Part shown: piece by piece, positions 1 to 5,101 of the stretch
Position numbering within the stretch: the stretch's first letter is position 1
Layout: every line of letters starts with the position of its first letter
Source: an uncultured Blautia sp.
GTDB taxonomy: Bacteria; Bacillota; Clostridia; Lachnospirales; Lachnospiraceae
Reading direction: 5' to 3'
NCBI GenBank assembly: GCA_946629475.1
Contig: CAMOXX010000161.1
Span: forward strand, 1 to 6,473
Length of the DNA: 6,473 nt
Program-made: the position numbers and the translations under genes
Notes under the pieces: model-generated
Told to the model about the DNA's origin: nothing
Database searches by the model: none
What the model saw: only the letters and a program-made list of their open reading frames with translations

Positions 1-493
1 CCATCCCGGCCCAGTATTTCAGAGTTTCGATCTGGTATTCCGCCAGCCCTTCTTTTGTATAATCCAGGTCAATGATATCGCTCCAGTCACCCACATGGTT
101 TCCGAAGGAGCCGTCCTCTTTTCTGTAAAACCACTCCGGATGTTCCGCAGCCAGGACGGAATCAGGGGAAGTATGGTTATATACCACGTCGATGATGCAT
201 TTCATGCCCTTTTCATGGATGGCATCCGTCAGGGCCTTGAAGTCTTCCAGGGTTCCGTATTCAGGATTGACCGCGCGGTAGTCGCTGATGGCATAGGGGG
301 AACCGAGCGTCCCTTTTCTGCATTTCTCCCCGACGGGATGGATGGGAAGGAGATAGACAATGTCCACTCCCAGATCCCGGATCCGGTCAAGGTCCCTTCT
401 GACGGCTTCAAATGTACCTTCCTCACTGTAATTGCGCACAAAGACCTGGTACATCAGCATGTTTCTGAGTGTCTTTTTCGTCTGATCCGCCAT
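1..493 (-). CDS. GH13 alpha-amylase-family glycoside hydrolase, N-terminal part (3' end outside window)
   Basis: A retaining alpha-glucan or alpha-glucoside hydrolase or transferase, probably cytoplasmic because no signal peptide is visible. The visible 164 residues form the first half of the (beta/alpha)8 barrel. MLMYQVFVRNYS (12-23) is the first barrel strand. LPIHPVG (49-55) and GSPYAISDYRAVNPEYGT (64-81) are the GH13 stretch before conserved region I. DVVYNH (102-107) is region I, with its Asp and His. The nucleophile Asp, acid/base Glu and transition-state Asp regions lie beyond position 1, so activity cannot be judged. The ATG at 493 is preceded by AGAAAGGAACAGCT, an adequate ribosome binding site; M12 is a less likely start. 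It lies 151 bases after the PHP gene on the same strand, probably in the same transcript. GH13 membership is certain. Subfamily and substrate (maltodextrin, sucrose, isomaltose) cannot be fixed from this part. Confidence 0.93.
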   Translation of the reverse strand, partial: MADQTKKTLRNMLMYQVFVRNYSEEGTFEAVRRDLDRIRDLGVDIVYLLPIHPVGEKCRKGTLGSPYAISDYRAVNPEYGTLEDFKALTDAIHEKGMKCIIDVVYNHTSPDSVLAAEHPEWFYRKEDGSFGNHVGDWSDIIDLDYTKEGLAEYQIETLKYWAGM

Positions 494-644
494 AGCTGTT
501 CCTTTCTAAAACTTCTTTTCAGCTCATTCCCTGTGACCCGGCCATTCCCATCCTGATCCGCACAGCCGGATCGTCCTTCCTCCTGGCTCTCCGGGATCTG
601 CCATGCGGTCTTCCGGAATATACCATGCGCTTATGTCTGCCGTT
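494..644 (-). other. Intergenic spacer between the PHP and GH13 genes
   Basis: This 151-base stretch holds no supported gene. It contains a 6-bp stem with a 6-base loop at 555-572 (GATCCG/CGGATC) without a T-tract on either side, so it is not a convincing terminator. The GH13 ribosome binding site lies at its left end. An open frame crosses it from inside the PHP gene, but it has no start signal of its own. The long spacer leaves room for an internal promoter or RNA processing site, though no good -10/-35 pair is visible. Confidence 0.4.
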
Positions 645-1511
645 CTATGCTCCCAGCCGGGCGATGATTCTCTTCGCCAGTTCCTCCGGCTTAAGCCCTG
701 CGCCGTCAACAGCGGATCTCGCGGACGAGGCCCATTCCTGAATCTCCTCATGCGGCAGTTCCCGCCATACACCGCCCAGGCAGATCTCGGCAGGAAGCGC
801 CACCCTTACTTCATCCATTCCTTCAAAAAATGTTCCCGGATAAAAGATCTGAGGCTTTTCCCCCCGGCGAAGCCGCCCGGCATAATCTTCCGGCGAACAG
901 ATTGCCGTCTCATAGAGAATGCCCCCGTTCCCGTCCCCGATTCTGTTTTTATTGTGGGTATCCGATCCTGCCTGAATCAGAAAATCATACTGAAGGGCAT
1001 AGTAAAGCGCGGCCAGATTGTCATTTGGAGAATTGGCCGTGTTGATCGCCTCGATCCCGTCGACTCCCTCCGGGAAGAGGTGGATCATGCTGATATAATC
1101 CCTGTCCCGGAAAGGATGCGCCTGGATCACGGCGCCGCCTGCCTCATGAACCGTGCGGATCATCTGCTCCCTGGTCCAGTCCGGAATCTCCGGATGGGAC
1201 AGCAGGAACTCCCTGCCAACCCCGTAAAGCAGATATTCATCCCCTTCAAAGTTCTCCTCGATCCCGAAAAAGACCTTGAACCCTATGGCGTCGCCCGCCT
1301 TCTTCGCCTCTTCGTACCCTTTCATGTAGGCATCCACATAGTCCGGCCAGGGGAGATCCCTGGATGGACGGGTATTCCCGTGATAGAAATGATCCGTAAT
1401 AAAGATGCCGTCATAGCCCCTGTCCCTGAAGATCTCAGGATATTCTCTGCCGGGCGTGGCGCCGCAGGCGCTTGATTCTACTGTATGAAGATGCGTTTCG
1501 TAGCGGTACAT
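645..1511 (-). CDS. PHP-domain metal-dependent phosphoesterase
   Basis: Complete 288-residue protein of the PHP (polymerase and histidinol phosphatase) superfamily, which hydrolyses phosphoesters with a di- or trinuclear metal centre. The metal ligands are visible in order: H7-L-H9 in the N-terminal strand, D40-H41 (ITDHF), E85/E86 (GIEEN), H132 (QAHPF) and the C-terminal D184-T-H186 (SDTHN). The full set suggests an active enzyme. No signal peptide or membrane segment is visible, so it is cytoplasmic. The ATG at 1511 has AAGGAGG six bases upstream, an excellent ribosome binding site, and the stop is TAG. It is the first gene after the promoter near 1543 and precedes the GH13 gene. Family members include histidinol phosphatases, nucleoside 3',5'-bisphosphate phosphatases and sugar-phosphate phosphatases. 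The substrate cannot be read from sequence; the GH13 neighbour weakly suggests sugar phosphate. The family call is secure. Confidence 0.92.
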   Translation of the reverse strand: MYRYETHLHTVESSACGATPGREYPEIFRDRGYDGIFITDHFYHGNTRPSRDLPWPDYVDAYMKGYEEAKKAGDAIGFKVFFGIEENFEGDEYLLYGVGREFLLSHPEIPDWTREQMIRTVHEAGGAVIQAHPFRDRDYISMIHLFPEGVDGIEAINTANSPNDNLAALYYALQYDFLIQAGSDTHNKNRIGDGNGGILYETAICSPEDYAGRLRRGEKPQIFYPGTFFEGMDEVRVALPAEICLGGVWRELPHEEIQEWASSARSAVDGAGLKPEELAKRIIARLGA

Positions 1512-1542
1512 GTATGCCTCCTTGCTGTTCGTCGGTACGCAG

Positions 1543-1551
1543 ATTATATCA
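1543..1551 (-). promoter_or_regulatory. Extended -10 promoter of the PHP-GH13 unit
   Basis: Read on the minus strand this is TGATATAAT, a perfect TATAAT with the extended TGn element. A poor -35 (TTGTTC, about 19 bases upstream) is the best partner, as is common for extended -10 promoters. The expected transcript start is near 1536, giving a leader of roughly 25 bases that carries the AAGGAGG site. It lies between the SRAP terminator and the PHP start, which fits a new transcription unit. Confidence 0.7.
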
Positions 1552-1591
1552 TTAATACCCGGAAATGGAACAAGGGCCAGCCCATATCGGT

Positions 1592-1614
1592 AAAAAATTG
1601 TAACTGTTCGTTAC
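1592..1614 (-). terminator. Rho-independent terminator after the SRAP gene
   Basis: On the minus strand GTAAC-gaaca-GTTAC (1614-1600) is followed by AA and six T (1597-1592). The 5-bp stem is short but the T-tract is good, and it starts 27 bases after the SRAP stop codon. An overlapping alternative stem, ACCCC/GGGGT at 1613-1628, could form in competition. It separates the SRAP gene from the PHP promoter. Confidence 0.6.
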
Positions 1615-1640
1615 CCCAGACCCGGGGTGCTTCGAAACCT

Positions 1641-2246
1641 TCACTGCACCTTCTCAAAACTCATCTCCGTCAGCGCGCAGGTGAGCAGTTCTTCCGGTCT
1701 CCGGTCCGGGCGGATCCATTCAGGCACCATCTCTTCCGGCATGATCAGCGGCATCCGATCGTGAAGAAAACGGAGCTTTTCTCCAGGCTCCCTGGTCAGA
1801 ACAACAAAGACAGGCAGACCGTTTTCAATCCGGTACAGCCCGCACAGCCAGGTCATGGCAGCTTCCTTTGGATGGATTCTGTACTTGTCGCCGGTTCGCA
1901 TTTTCCCGTCGCTTCCCACACAGTGTTCCCACTCAAAATACCAGGAGGCCGGCACAATACAGCGGTGTCTCGCCCAGTCGTCCCGGAAGGTCGGCTTCTC
2001 AGCCGCGGTCTCAGAGCGGGCATTCATCAGCAGACTCCTGCCGGAATAGCCCCATTTCATGGGATAAACCTTCCTTTTTCCGAACCGGTCCGGCGCAATG
2101 ACCGGCACCACGTCAGTCGGACAGATCTCTCCGTAACTTTTGACTTTTCCCTGATCCTGCCAGCGCTTCATAAGAGGAGACCGGTTCATCTCTTCCACGA
2201 TCGGCCGCAGCTCAGGTGATTCCTCCGTCCAGTACCGGCAGCACAT
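1641..2246 (-). CDS. SRAP domain protein (HMCES/YedK-like abasic-site DNA-protein crosslinker)
   Basis: Complete 201-residue SOS response-associated peptidase (SRAP, formerly DUF159). The family shields abasic sites in single-stranded DNA by forming a thiazolidine link through the N-terminal cysteine. The start MCCRYW leaves Cys2 as the new N-terminus after Met removal. The other active-site residues are visible: N75 (MNARSET), E105 (WYFEW) and H162 (LHDRMPLIM), close to the N75, E105 and H160 of E. coli YedK. W65-G66 (MKWGY) and W133-L-C-G (136) are also typical. Residue 3 is Cys rather than the usual Gly. The ATG at 2246 follows a purine-rich GGAGGGGGG site; this start is forced because Cys2 must follow Met. 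It is 97 bases downstream of the glutaredoxin gene and ends at a terminator. Expected role: DNA damage tolerance in the cytoplasm. No LexA box was identified. Confidence 0.95.
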   Translation of the reverse strand: MCCRYWTEESPELRPIVEEMNRSPLMKRWQDQGKVKSYGEICPTDVVPVIAPDRFGKRKVYPMKWGYSGRSLLMNARSETAAEKPTFRDDWARHRCIVPASWYFEWEHCVGSDGKMRTGDKYRIHPKEAAMTWLCGLYRIENGLPVFVVLTREPGEKLRFLHDRMPLIMPEEMVPEWIRPDRRPEELLTCALTEMSFEKVQ

Positions 2247-2263
2247 ACAGTCGTCCCCCCTCC

Positions 2264-2292
2264 GCAGTCAGCATTTCTCATATCGTGACTGC
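2264..2292. repeat. 7-bp inverted repeat in the leader of the SRAP gene
   Basis: GCAGTCA (2264-2270) and TGACTGC (2286-2292) are perfect inverted copies separated by 15 bases. They start 18 bases upstream of the SRAP ATG, just before its ribosome binding site. This could be an operator half-site pair or a leader hairpin limiting translation. It does not match any LexA box I know. Chance cannot be excluded for 7-bp arms. Confidence 0.4.
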
Positions 2293-2343
2293 CCTGTTTT
2301 CGCCGTAAGCATAACCAGGCATTATTGGCATAATGACCCCCGT

Positions 2344-2655
2344 TCAGCAGCCCTTTCTCCCATTTTTGTGATCCTCGACAGAGCATGCGTTCGGAGTACC
2401 ATATTCGATAAGGCCCGCGTCTGCCGGATCCAGGGAAACCCTGCCGTCCTCAAACACAAATGCAGGAATTCCGACATCCCCGATTTCTTTGGAATGATCA
2501 AAAACCGGATTCGTGTCCCTCATTCGTGTGAACACACTCATGTTCCGGATATTCTCACCGATATTAATATACTCAAACTCGTCCTCACGTCCCGCGATCT
2601 GCTCATGAACATAATCACAGTAAGGGCATGTCGGCATCCCGTAAATTTTAATCAT
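2344..2655 (-). CDS. Glutaredoxin-like thiol-disulfide protein (COG4545 type)
   Basis: Complete 103-residue thioredoxin-fold protein expected to reduce disulfides or mixed disulfides in the cytoplasm. The first strand MIKIYGMPT leads into the active site C10-P-Y-C13 at the start of helix 1, and VGIPAFV (61-67) carries the cis-proline P64. GRVSLDPADAG (71-81) is the final strand and helix. The tail has two more cysteines, C91 and C103, in an ACS...GC pattern that I recall from clostridial glutaredoxin-related proteins; they may form a resolving or metal-binding pair. The ATG at 2655 has AGAAGGAGAG upstream. The start overlaps the end of a possible 28-aa ORF, which would allow translational coupling. 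The MBL gene lies 106 bases upstream and the SRAP gene downstream. Fold is certain; redox partner (glutathione, bacillithiol, thioredoxin reductase) unknown. Confidence 0.9.
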   Translation of the reverse strand: MIKIYGMPTCPYCDYVHEQIAGREDEFEYINIGENIRNMSVFTRMRDTNPVFDHSKEIGDVGIPAFVFEDGRVSLDPADAGLIEYGTPNACSVEDHKNGRKGC

Positions 2656-2734
2656 CTTTCTCTCCTTCTAAACCAATGTTTTTGATCAGCATTTCCCAGC
2701 CGGCCGCCAGCCTGTTGTTTTCGTTTTTCCGCAC
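2648..2734 (-). CDS. Possible 28-aa small ORF overlapping the glutaredoxin start
   Basis: A GTG-initiated frame between the MBL and glutaredoxin genes encodes a charged peptide containing NENNRLAAGWEMLIKNIGLE. It ends GEKDD followed by TAA, and its last codons overlap the glutaredoxin ATG. The composition (Asn, Glu, Lys, an amphipathic middle) looks like protein rather than random sequence, and the arrangement is typical of translational coupling. Upstream, an in-frame TGA limits it, and the only ribosome binding site is a weak CGGGAG three bases before the GTG. It may be a real microprotein, a gene remnant, or simply a leader whose reading delivers ribosomes to the glutaredoxin gene. I recognise no family. 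Confidence 0.3.
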   Translation of the reverse strand: MRKNENNRLAAGWEMLIKNIGLEGEKDD

Positions 2735-2761
2735 GGTCTCCCGGATTTCTCAAAGATATCG

Positions 2762-3460
2762 TTATCTCAGATCACAGAGAAAACGGTCCACGCCGATATC
2801 CACTGACAGAATCTTATTTCCGTGAACCTCCTTTTCGATTCCGCTGCATTTTCCCGCAAGAATATCCTCCGCTCCGGCGATCAGCTTCGGAATCACATTT
2901 TTACTGACCTTTAATACTGCATGGGAAGGATAGATATAATCAAAGTCCTCTTCCCGTCTCCACAGCCTCTCAAGCCCTGCAATATAGGCTTCCATATTCC
3001 TGTGAGGGCCGAACATGTAGATATCGCCGTCTTCCTGGATCGGATCGCCGCCGATCAGGCATCTCTCCTCCCGGTCAAGCACGGTTATGCTCCCCGGAGT
3101 ATGTCCGGGAACATGGATCACCTCGACAGTTCTTCCGCCAAGGTCAATTTCGTCCCCGTCGAAAACCGGAAGCATCCTTCCCTTCCCATTCTGCATATTG
3201 AAGTAGACTATTGCCTCCGAGGGATGCATATAGAATTCGTCAAACGCTTCATTTCCACCCACATGATCCCTGTCGGCATGCGTGTTGAGCAGCATCAGGG
3301 GAAGATCCGTTACCTGCCGCGCGGCATCCCGGACCGGCAGGCCGCTCATCCCGGTATCAATGATCAGTGCCTTTTCATTTCCCGCCAGAATAAAAATCCG
3401 CACGCCATTGTCATCCAGAACCCATGTGTTCTCATATAGTTTCATCGGCTGATTCTGCAT
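2762..3460 (-). CDS. Metallo-beta-lactamase-fold hydrolase
   Basis: Complete 232-residue MBL-fold protein, probably a cytoplasmic metal-dependent hydrolase acting on a thioester, lactone or phosphodiester; it is not an antibiotic-resistance beta-lactamase by its motifs. ALIIDTG (31-37) precedes the signature T-H61-A-D63-R-D65-H66-VGG (60-69). H120 (VPGHTPGS), D139 (GGDPI) and H180 (PSHAV) complete the metal sites. In the usual HxHxDH motif the second His is Asp63 here, a variant I believe recurs among clostridial MBL proteins and that may change the metal used. The ATG at 3460 follows AGAGGG at suitable spacing and overlaps the previous gene's end by 29 bases, which suggests tight coupling. 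M6 is an alternative start. The substrate is unknown; glyoxalase II is not favoured because the motif and C-terminal domain differ. Confidence 0.9.
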   Translation of the reverse strand: MQNQPMKLYENTWVLDDNGVRIFILAGNEKALIIDTGMSGLPVRDAARQVTDLPLMLLNTHADRDHVGGNEAFDEFYMHPSEAIVYFNMQNGKGRMLPVFDGDEIDLGGRTVEVIHVPGHTPGSITVLDREERCLIGGDPIQEDGDIYMFGPHRNMEAYIAGLERLWRREEDFDYIYPSHAVLKVSKNVIPKLIAGAEDILAGKCSGIEKEVHGNKILSVDIGVDRFLCDLR

Positions 3461-3860
3461 TGTTTAGCCCTCTTTCCCTGACATATCTGATCGCTTCAGT
3501 CACCTCATTGAAACAGTTGGAATTCTTGATTTCTTCCGATGCCAGATCATCATGAATATTGAAACGGATTACCGGAGTATAGGTAATCATCACCGTTTCC
3601 TGACGGAAAAAAGTGCAGATATCCCTGGCTATTTCATAAACCGTTTTTATGCGGATCCCGATAAACGTGACCAGAAGCGTATTTTCATCCACCCAGCTGC
3701 CGTCATCGTGAAAATAACCGCCTTCAATCACATTGAGGGAAAAAGGTGCGCGATAGTTTTTGCAGACTTCTTTCAGGATTGATTTGTATTTCTCTATTTC
3801 AAAGCGCTGTTCGTGGCTGTCCTTGTCACGAAGGCCGACATAGATTCTTGCTTCCAGCAT
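3432..3860 (-). CDS. Conserved hypothetical 142-aa protein, unknown function
   Basis: I do not recognise this protein with confidence. The 142 residues open with a strand (LEARIYVGLRD, 2-12), then a charged helix (EQRFEIEKYKSILKEVC, 17-33), strands SLNVIEGGYF (41-50) and NTLLVTFIGI (60-69), a second helix (KTVYEIARDICTFFRQE, 72-88), strand VMITYTPVIRF (90-100) and a C-terminal helix. This alternation resembles a ferredoxin-like alpha/beta fold, and the opening recalls DUF3574-type proteins only loosely. No signal peptide or membrane segment is present. The ATG at 3860 has GGGAGAGAG upstream. Its 3' end overlaps the MBL hydrolase start by 29 bases, so the two are probably translated together and may act together. 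The coding region looks real because it has a ribosome binding site, an operon position and protein-like composition. Confidence 0.75.
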   Translation of the reverse strand: MLEARIYVGLRDKDSHEQRFEIEKYKSILKEVCKNYRAPFSLNVIEGGYFHDDGSWVDENTLLVTFIGIRIKTVYEIARDICTFFRQETVMITYTPVIRFNIHDDLASEEIKNSNCFNEVTEAIRYVRERGLNNAESADETI

Positions 3861-3885
3861 ATTTCTCTCTCCCTCTGTTATAATC

Positions 3886-3900
3886 CGGGATTTAATCCCG
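3886..3900. repeat. 15-bp near-perfect palindrome between the NUDIX and 142-aa genes
   Basis: CGGGATT-T-AATCCCG is a 7-bp perfect inverted repeat around a single central base. It lies 11 bases after the NUDIX-DUF4298 stop and about 25 bases before the next ATG. A TATAAC hexamer follows it on the minus strand, so a dimeric repressor could sit over a weak promoter here. The 1-base centre is too tight for an RNA hairpin, which favours a protein-binding site over a terminator. Confidence 0.45.
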
Positions 3901-3911
3901 CTTCGCTGTCC

Positions 3912-4580
3912 TCAATGATCATCAGCCTCCCACTCAGCCAGCAGATTATAGACTCCGTCCTGGGATAATACGCCGCGCTTCAGGCCGGCCGGCAGTAATC
4001 CGGCTTCATCTGCTTCATAATCTTTCCGCCATTCACCCGAACTGTAATAATCTTCCAGCAGCGAAAGCTTCCTCTTAAGGCCGCAAGAATCCGCTCTCTC
4101 ATGAACAGCCGCCCGCAGTTCATCATAGATCTGCTCAAAGAAAGCAACCCGCTTTTCAATATTCTTATAATCGTTCAGGGGACTGTTTTCCGCTTCCAGG
4201 ATATCCACGACAGCAACATCTGCCGGCAGCCAGTTCACCTGTCTCAGACTGTCTGTGCGCATCCATTTTGCCGCTTCATGCTCCAGCAGAGTCAGATGCT
4301 CATTTTTCAGACTGCACCGGTAGCAGGCCATCGACAGGTGAAATTCCGGATAATCATATTCCACTGTGGTAATGTATTCATCAACAGTGATGTCTGCATC
4401 CAGTTCCTCACGAATTTCCCGGATCAGAGCTTCCTCCGGAGTCTCTCCGTCTTCGATTTTTCCTCCGGGGAACTCCCACCAGTCTTTATAGGCTCCGTAT
4501 CCCCGCTGCGTTGCGAAAACAAGCCCGTCCTTCCGGATCACAGCTGCCGCAACTCTTACTCTCTTCCTGTCATTTTCCAT
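3912..4580 (-). CDS. NUDIX hydrolase ((d)NTP pyrophosphohydrolase, MutT/NudG-like) fused to a DUF4298 domain
   Basis: Complete 222-residue two-domain protein. The N-terminal part (about 5-130) is a MutT/NudG-type NUDIX domain that would cleave damaged or non-canonical (d)NTPs to monophosphate and pyrophosphate. VAAAVIRKDGLVFATQRGYG (10-29) and KDWWEFPGGK (32-41) are typical of CTP/8-oxo-dGTP pyrophosphohydrolases. The NUDIX box runs from G40 through E46 to R54-E55-I-R-E58-E59, with the last Gly replaced by D61. The C-terminal part (about 140-220) matches DUF4298 in my recall: IEKRVAFFEQIYDEL, a second helix LSLLEDYYSSGEWRKDYEAD and the ending GLLPAGLKRGVLSQDGVYNLL. MutT/NudG alone is about 130-135 residues, so the extra 90 are a real domain. 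The ATG at 4580 has only a weak AAGAGAG site. It sits 145 bases after the YjbR-like gene. Confidence 0.9.
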   Translation of the reverse strand: MENDRKRVRVAAAVIRKDGLVFATQRGYGAYKDWWEFPGGKIEDGETPEEALIREIREELDADITVDEYITTVEYDYPEFHLSMACYRCSLKNEHLTLLEHEAAKWMRTDSLRQVNWLPADVAVVDILEAENSPLNDYKNIEKRVAFFEQIYDELRAAVHERADSCGLKRKLSLLEDYYSSGEWRKDYEADEAGLLPAGLKRGVLSQDGVYNLLAEWEADDH

Positions 4581-4725
4581 GCTCTCTTGTCCCCTGCTTT
4601 TCCTGTCGCTCCCCGGTTCTCCGCCCCGGCTGTTTTCAGCTGTTCTGCAAGTTCCTCCCCTGCTTATTCAGCTGTTCTGCAAGTTCCGCCAAGGCTGTTT
4701 CATCCTGTTCCTTTTGTACCCTGCC
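4581..4725 (-). other. Purine-rich spacer with coding-like remnant after the YjbR stop
   Basis: Reading on through the TGA of the YjbR-like gene gives an in-frame tail (GRVQKEQDETALAELAEQ, then LNKQGRNLQNS and a stop). The same ELAEQL stretch recurs in a second frame after the 21-bp direct repeat and continues for about 30 codons into the NUDIX start. This looks like a formerly translated, Ala/Glu/Gln-rich tail broken by a stop codon and a duplication. It could also be a purine-rich leader that only resembles coding sequence. No terminator or clear promoter is visible. Confidence 0.35.
4635..4687. repeat. 21-bp direct repeat, period 32
   Basis: A 21-base sequence beginning TTCAGCTGTTCTGC occurs at 4635-4655 and again at 4667-4687, identical in both copies, with an 11-base spacer. 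The 32-base period is not a multiple of three, so the two copies are read in different frames. A shorter 10-base element (TCCCCTGCTT) is also repeated at 4590-4599 and 4656-4665. The pattern fits slippage or unequal duplication. Confidence 0.85.
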
Positions 4726-5043
4726 TCATTTCTTCAGGGCTGCGCTCAGAGAATTGGGTATGCCGCGCGGTCCGCGGACAGCATAAATCCCATATTCTTC
4801 CTTGAGAACATCAAAGGTGAAGCGGTCCGACGCGTAGCGCTTCTGCAGTCTGAGATTGATCACATCCACATATTCCGCGCCGGACAGGCCCATTCTGTAT
4901 TTCTGTACGCTCATCAGCAGAGCGAACCACTTTTTGTTATCCGTATGCCGGAAAACCGCATTGTCATCATATCGCCGCCAGGGATATTCCGGCAGCACCT
5001 TATATTTCTTTCCGATATACTCCAAAACGCTCTGCCGGTCCAT
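4726..5043 (-). CDS. MmcQ/YjbR-family protein with atypical C-terminus (possibly truncated or rearranged)
   Basis: 105 residues. The first 65 or so match the MmcQ/YjbR family (DNA-binding-like CyaY-fold small proteins of uncertain function): SVLEYIGKKY (5-14), YPWRRYDDNAVFRH (20-33), DNKKWFALLM (35-44), MGLSGAEYVDVINLRL (51-66). From about residue 67 the family normally continues with a segment ending in a YHMNKxHW motif and an SYxLT tail. Here the sequence is instead KRYASDRFTFDVLKEEYG and RGPRGIPNSLSAALKK, which I cannot match. I checked the other two minus frames past this point and did not find the missing motif, so a simple frameshift does not explain it. The ATG at 5043 has a strong GGAGGAAA site. 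Expression is plausible but family function is doubtful. Neighbours: a MITE-like repeat upstream and a direct repeat downstream. Confidence 0.75.
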   Translation of the reverse strand: MDRQSVLEYIGKKYKVLPEYPWRRYDDNAVFRHTDNKKWFALLMSVQKYRMGLSGAEYVDVINLRLQKRYASDRFTFDVLKEEYGIYAVRGPRGIPNSLSAALKK

Positions 5044-5101
5044 TGAGTTTCCTCCGTCCGCATCTGCTGTTTATTCTCATAAAAATGGCCTTTGTCCGGT
5101 T

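Noticed and set aside
95..556. Plus-strand frame of 153 codons
   Set aside because: It is antisense to the GH13 gene, which shows conserved region I.
555..572. Hairpin GATCCG/CGGATC as a terminator
   Set aside because: The stem is only 6 bp, no T-tract follows on either strand, and it lies between two genes probably transcribed together.
524..772. Minus-strand frame of 82 codons crossing the PHP end
   Set aside because: It starts inside the PHP gene without a ribosome binding site and has Trp/Gly/Arg-rich composition unlike the neighbours.
603..1475. Plus-strand frame of 290 codons
   Set aside because: It lies antisense to the PHP gene, which has complete metal motifs and a strong ribosome binding site. 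The plus frame is rich in Arg, Pro and Leu with no recognisable domain.
1485..2219. Plus-strand frame of 244 codons
   Set aside because: It is antisense to the SRAP gene, also crosses its terminator and the PHP promoter, and has Pro/Arg/His-rich composition with no motif.
2921..3439. Plus-strand frame of 172 codons
   Set aside because: It is antisense to the MBL hydrolase, whose metal-binding motifs are intact.
4635..4687. CRISPR-like repeat pair
   Set aside because: There are only two copies, the spacer is 11 bases and no cas gene is present. A local duplication explains it better.
4101..4805. Plus-strand frame of 234 codons
   Set aside because: It is a shadow of the NUDIX-DUF4298 gene. 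The Cys/Ser/Pro/Phe-rich tail reflects the pyrimidine-rich strand of the spacer.
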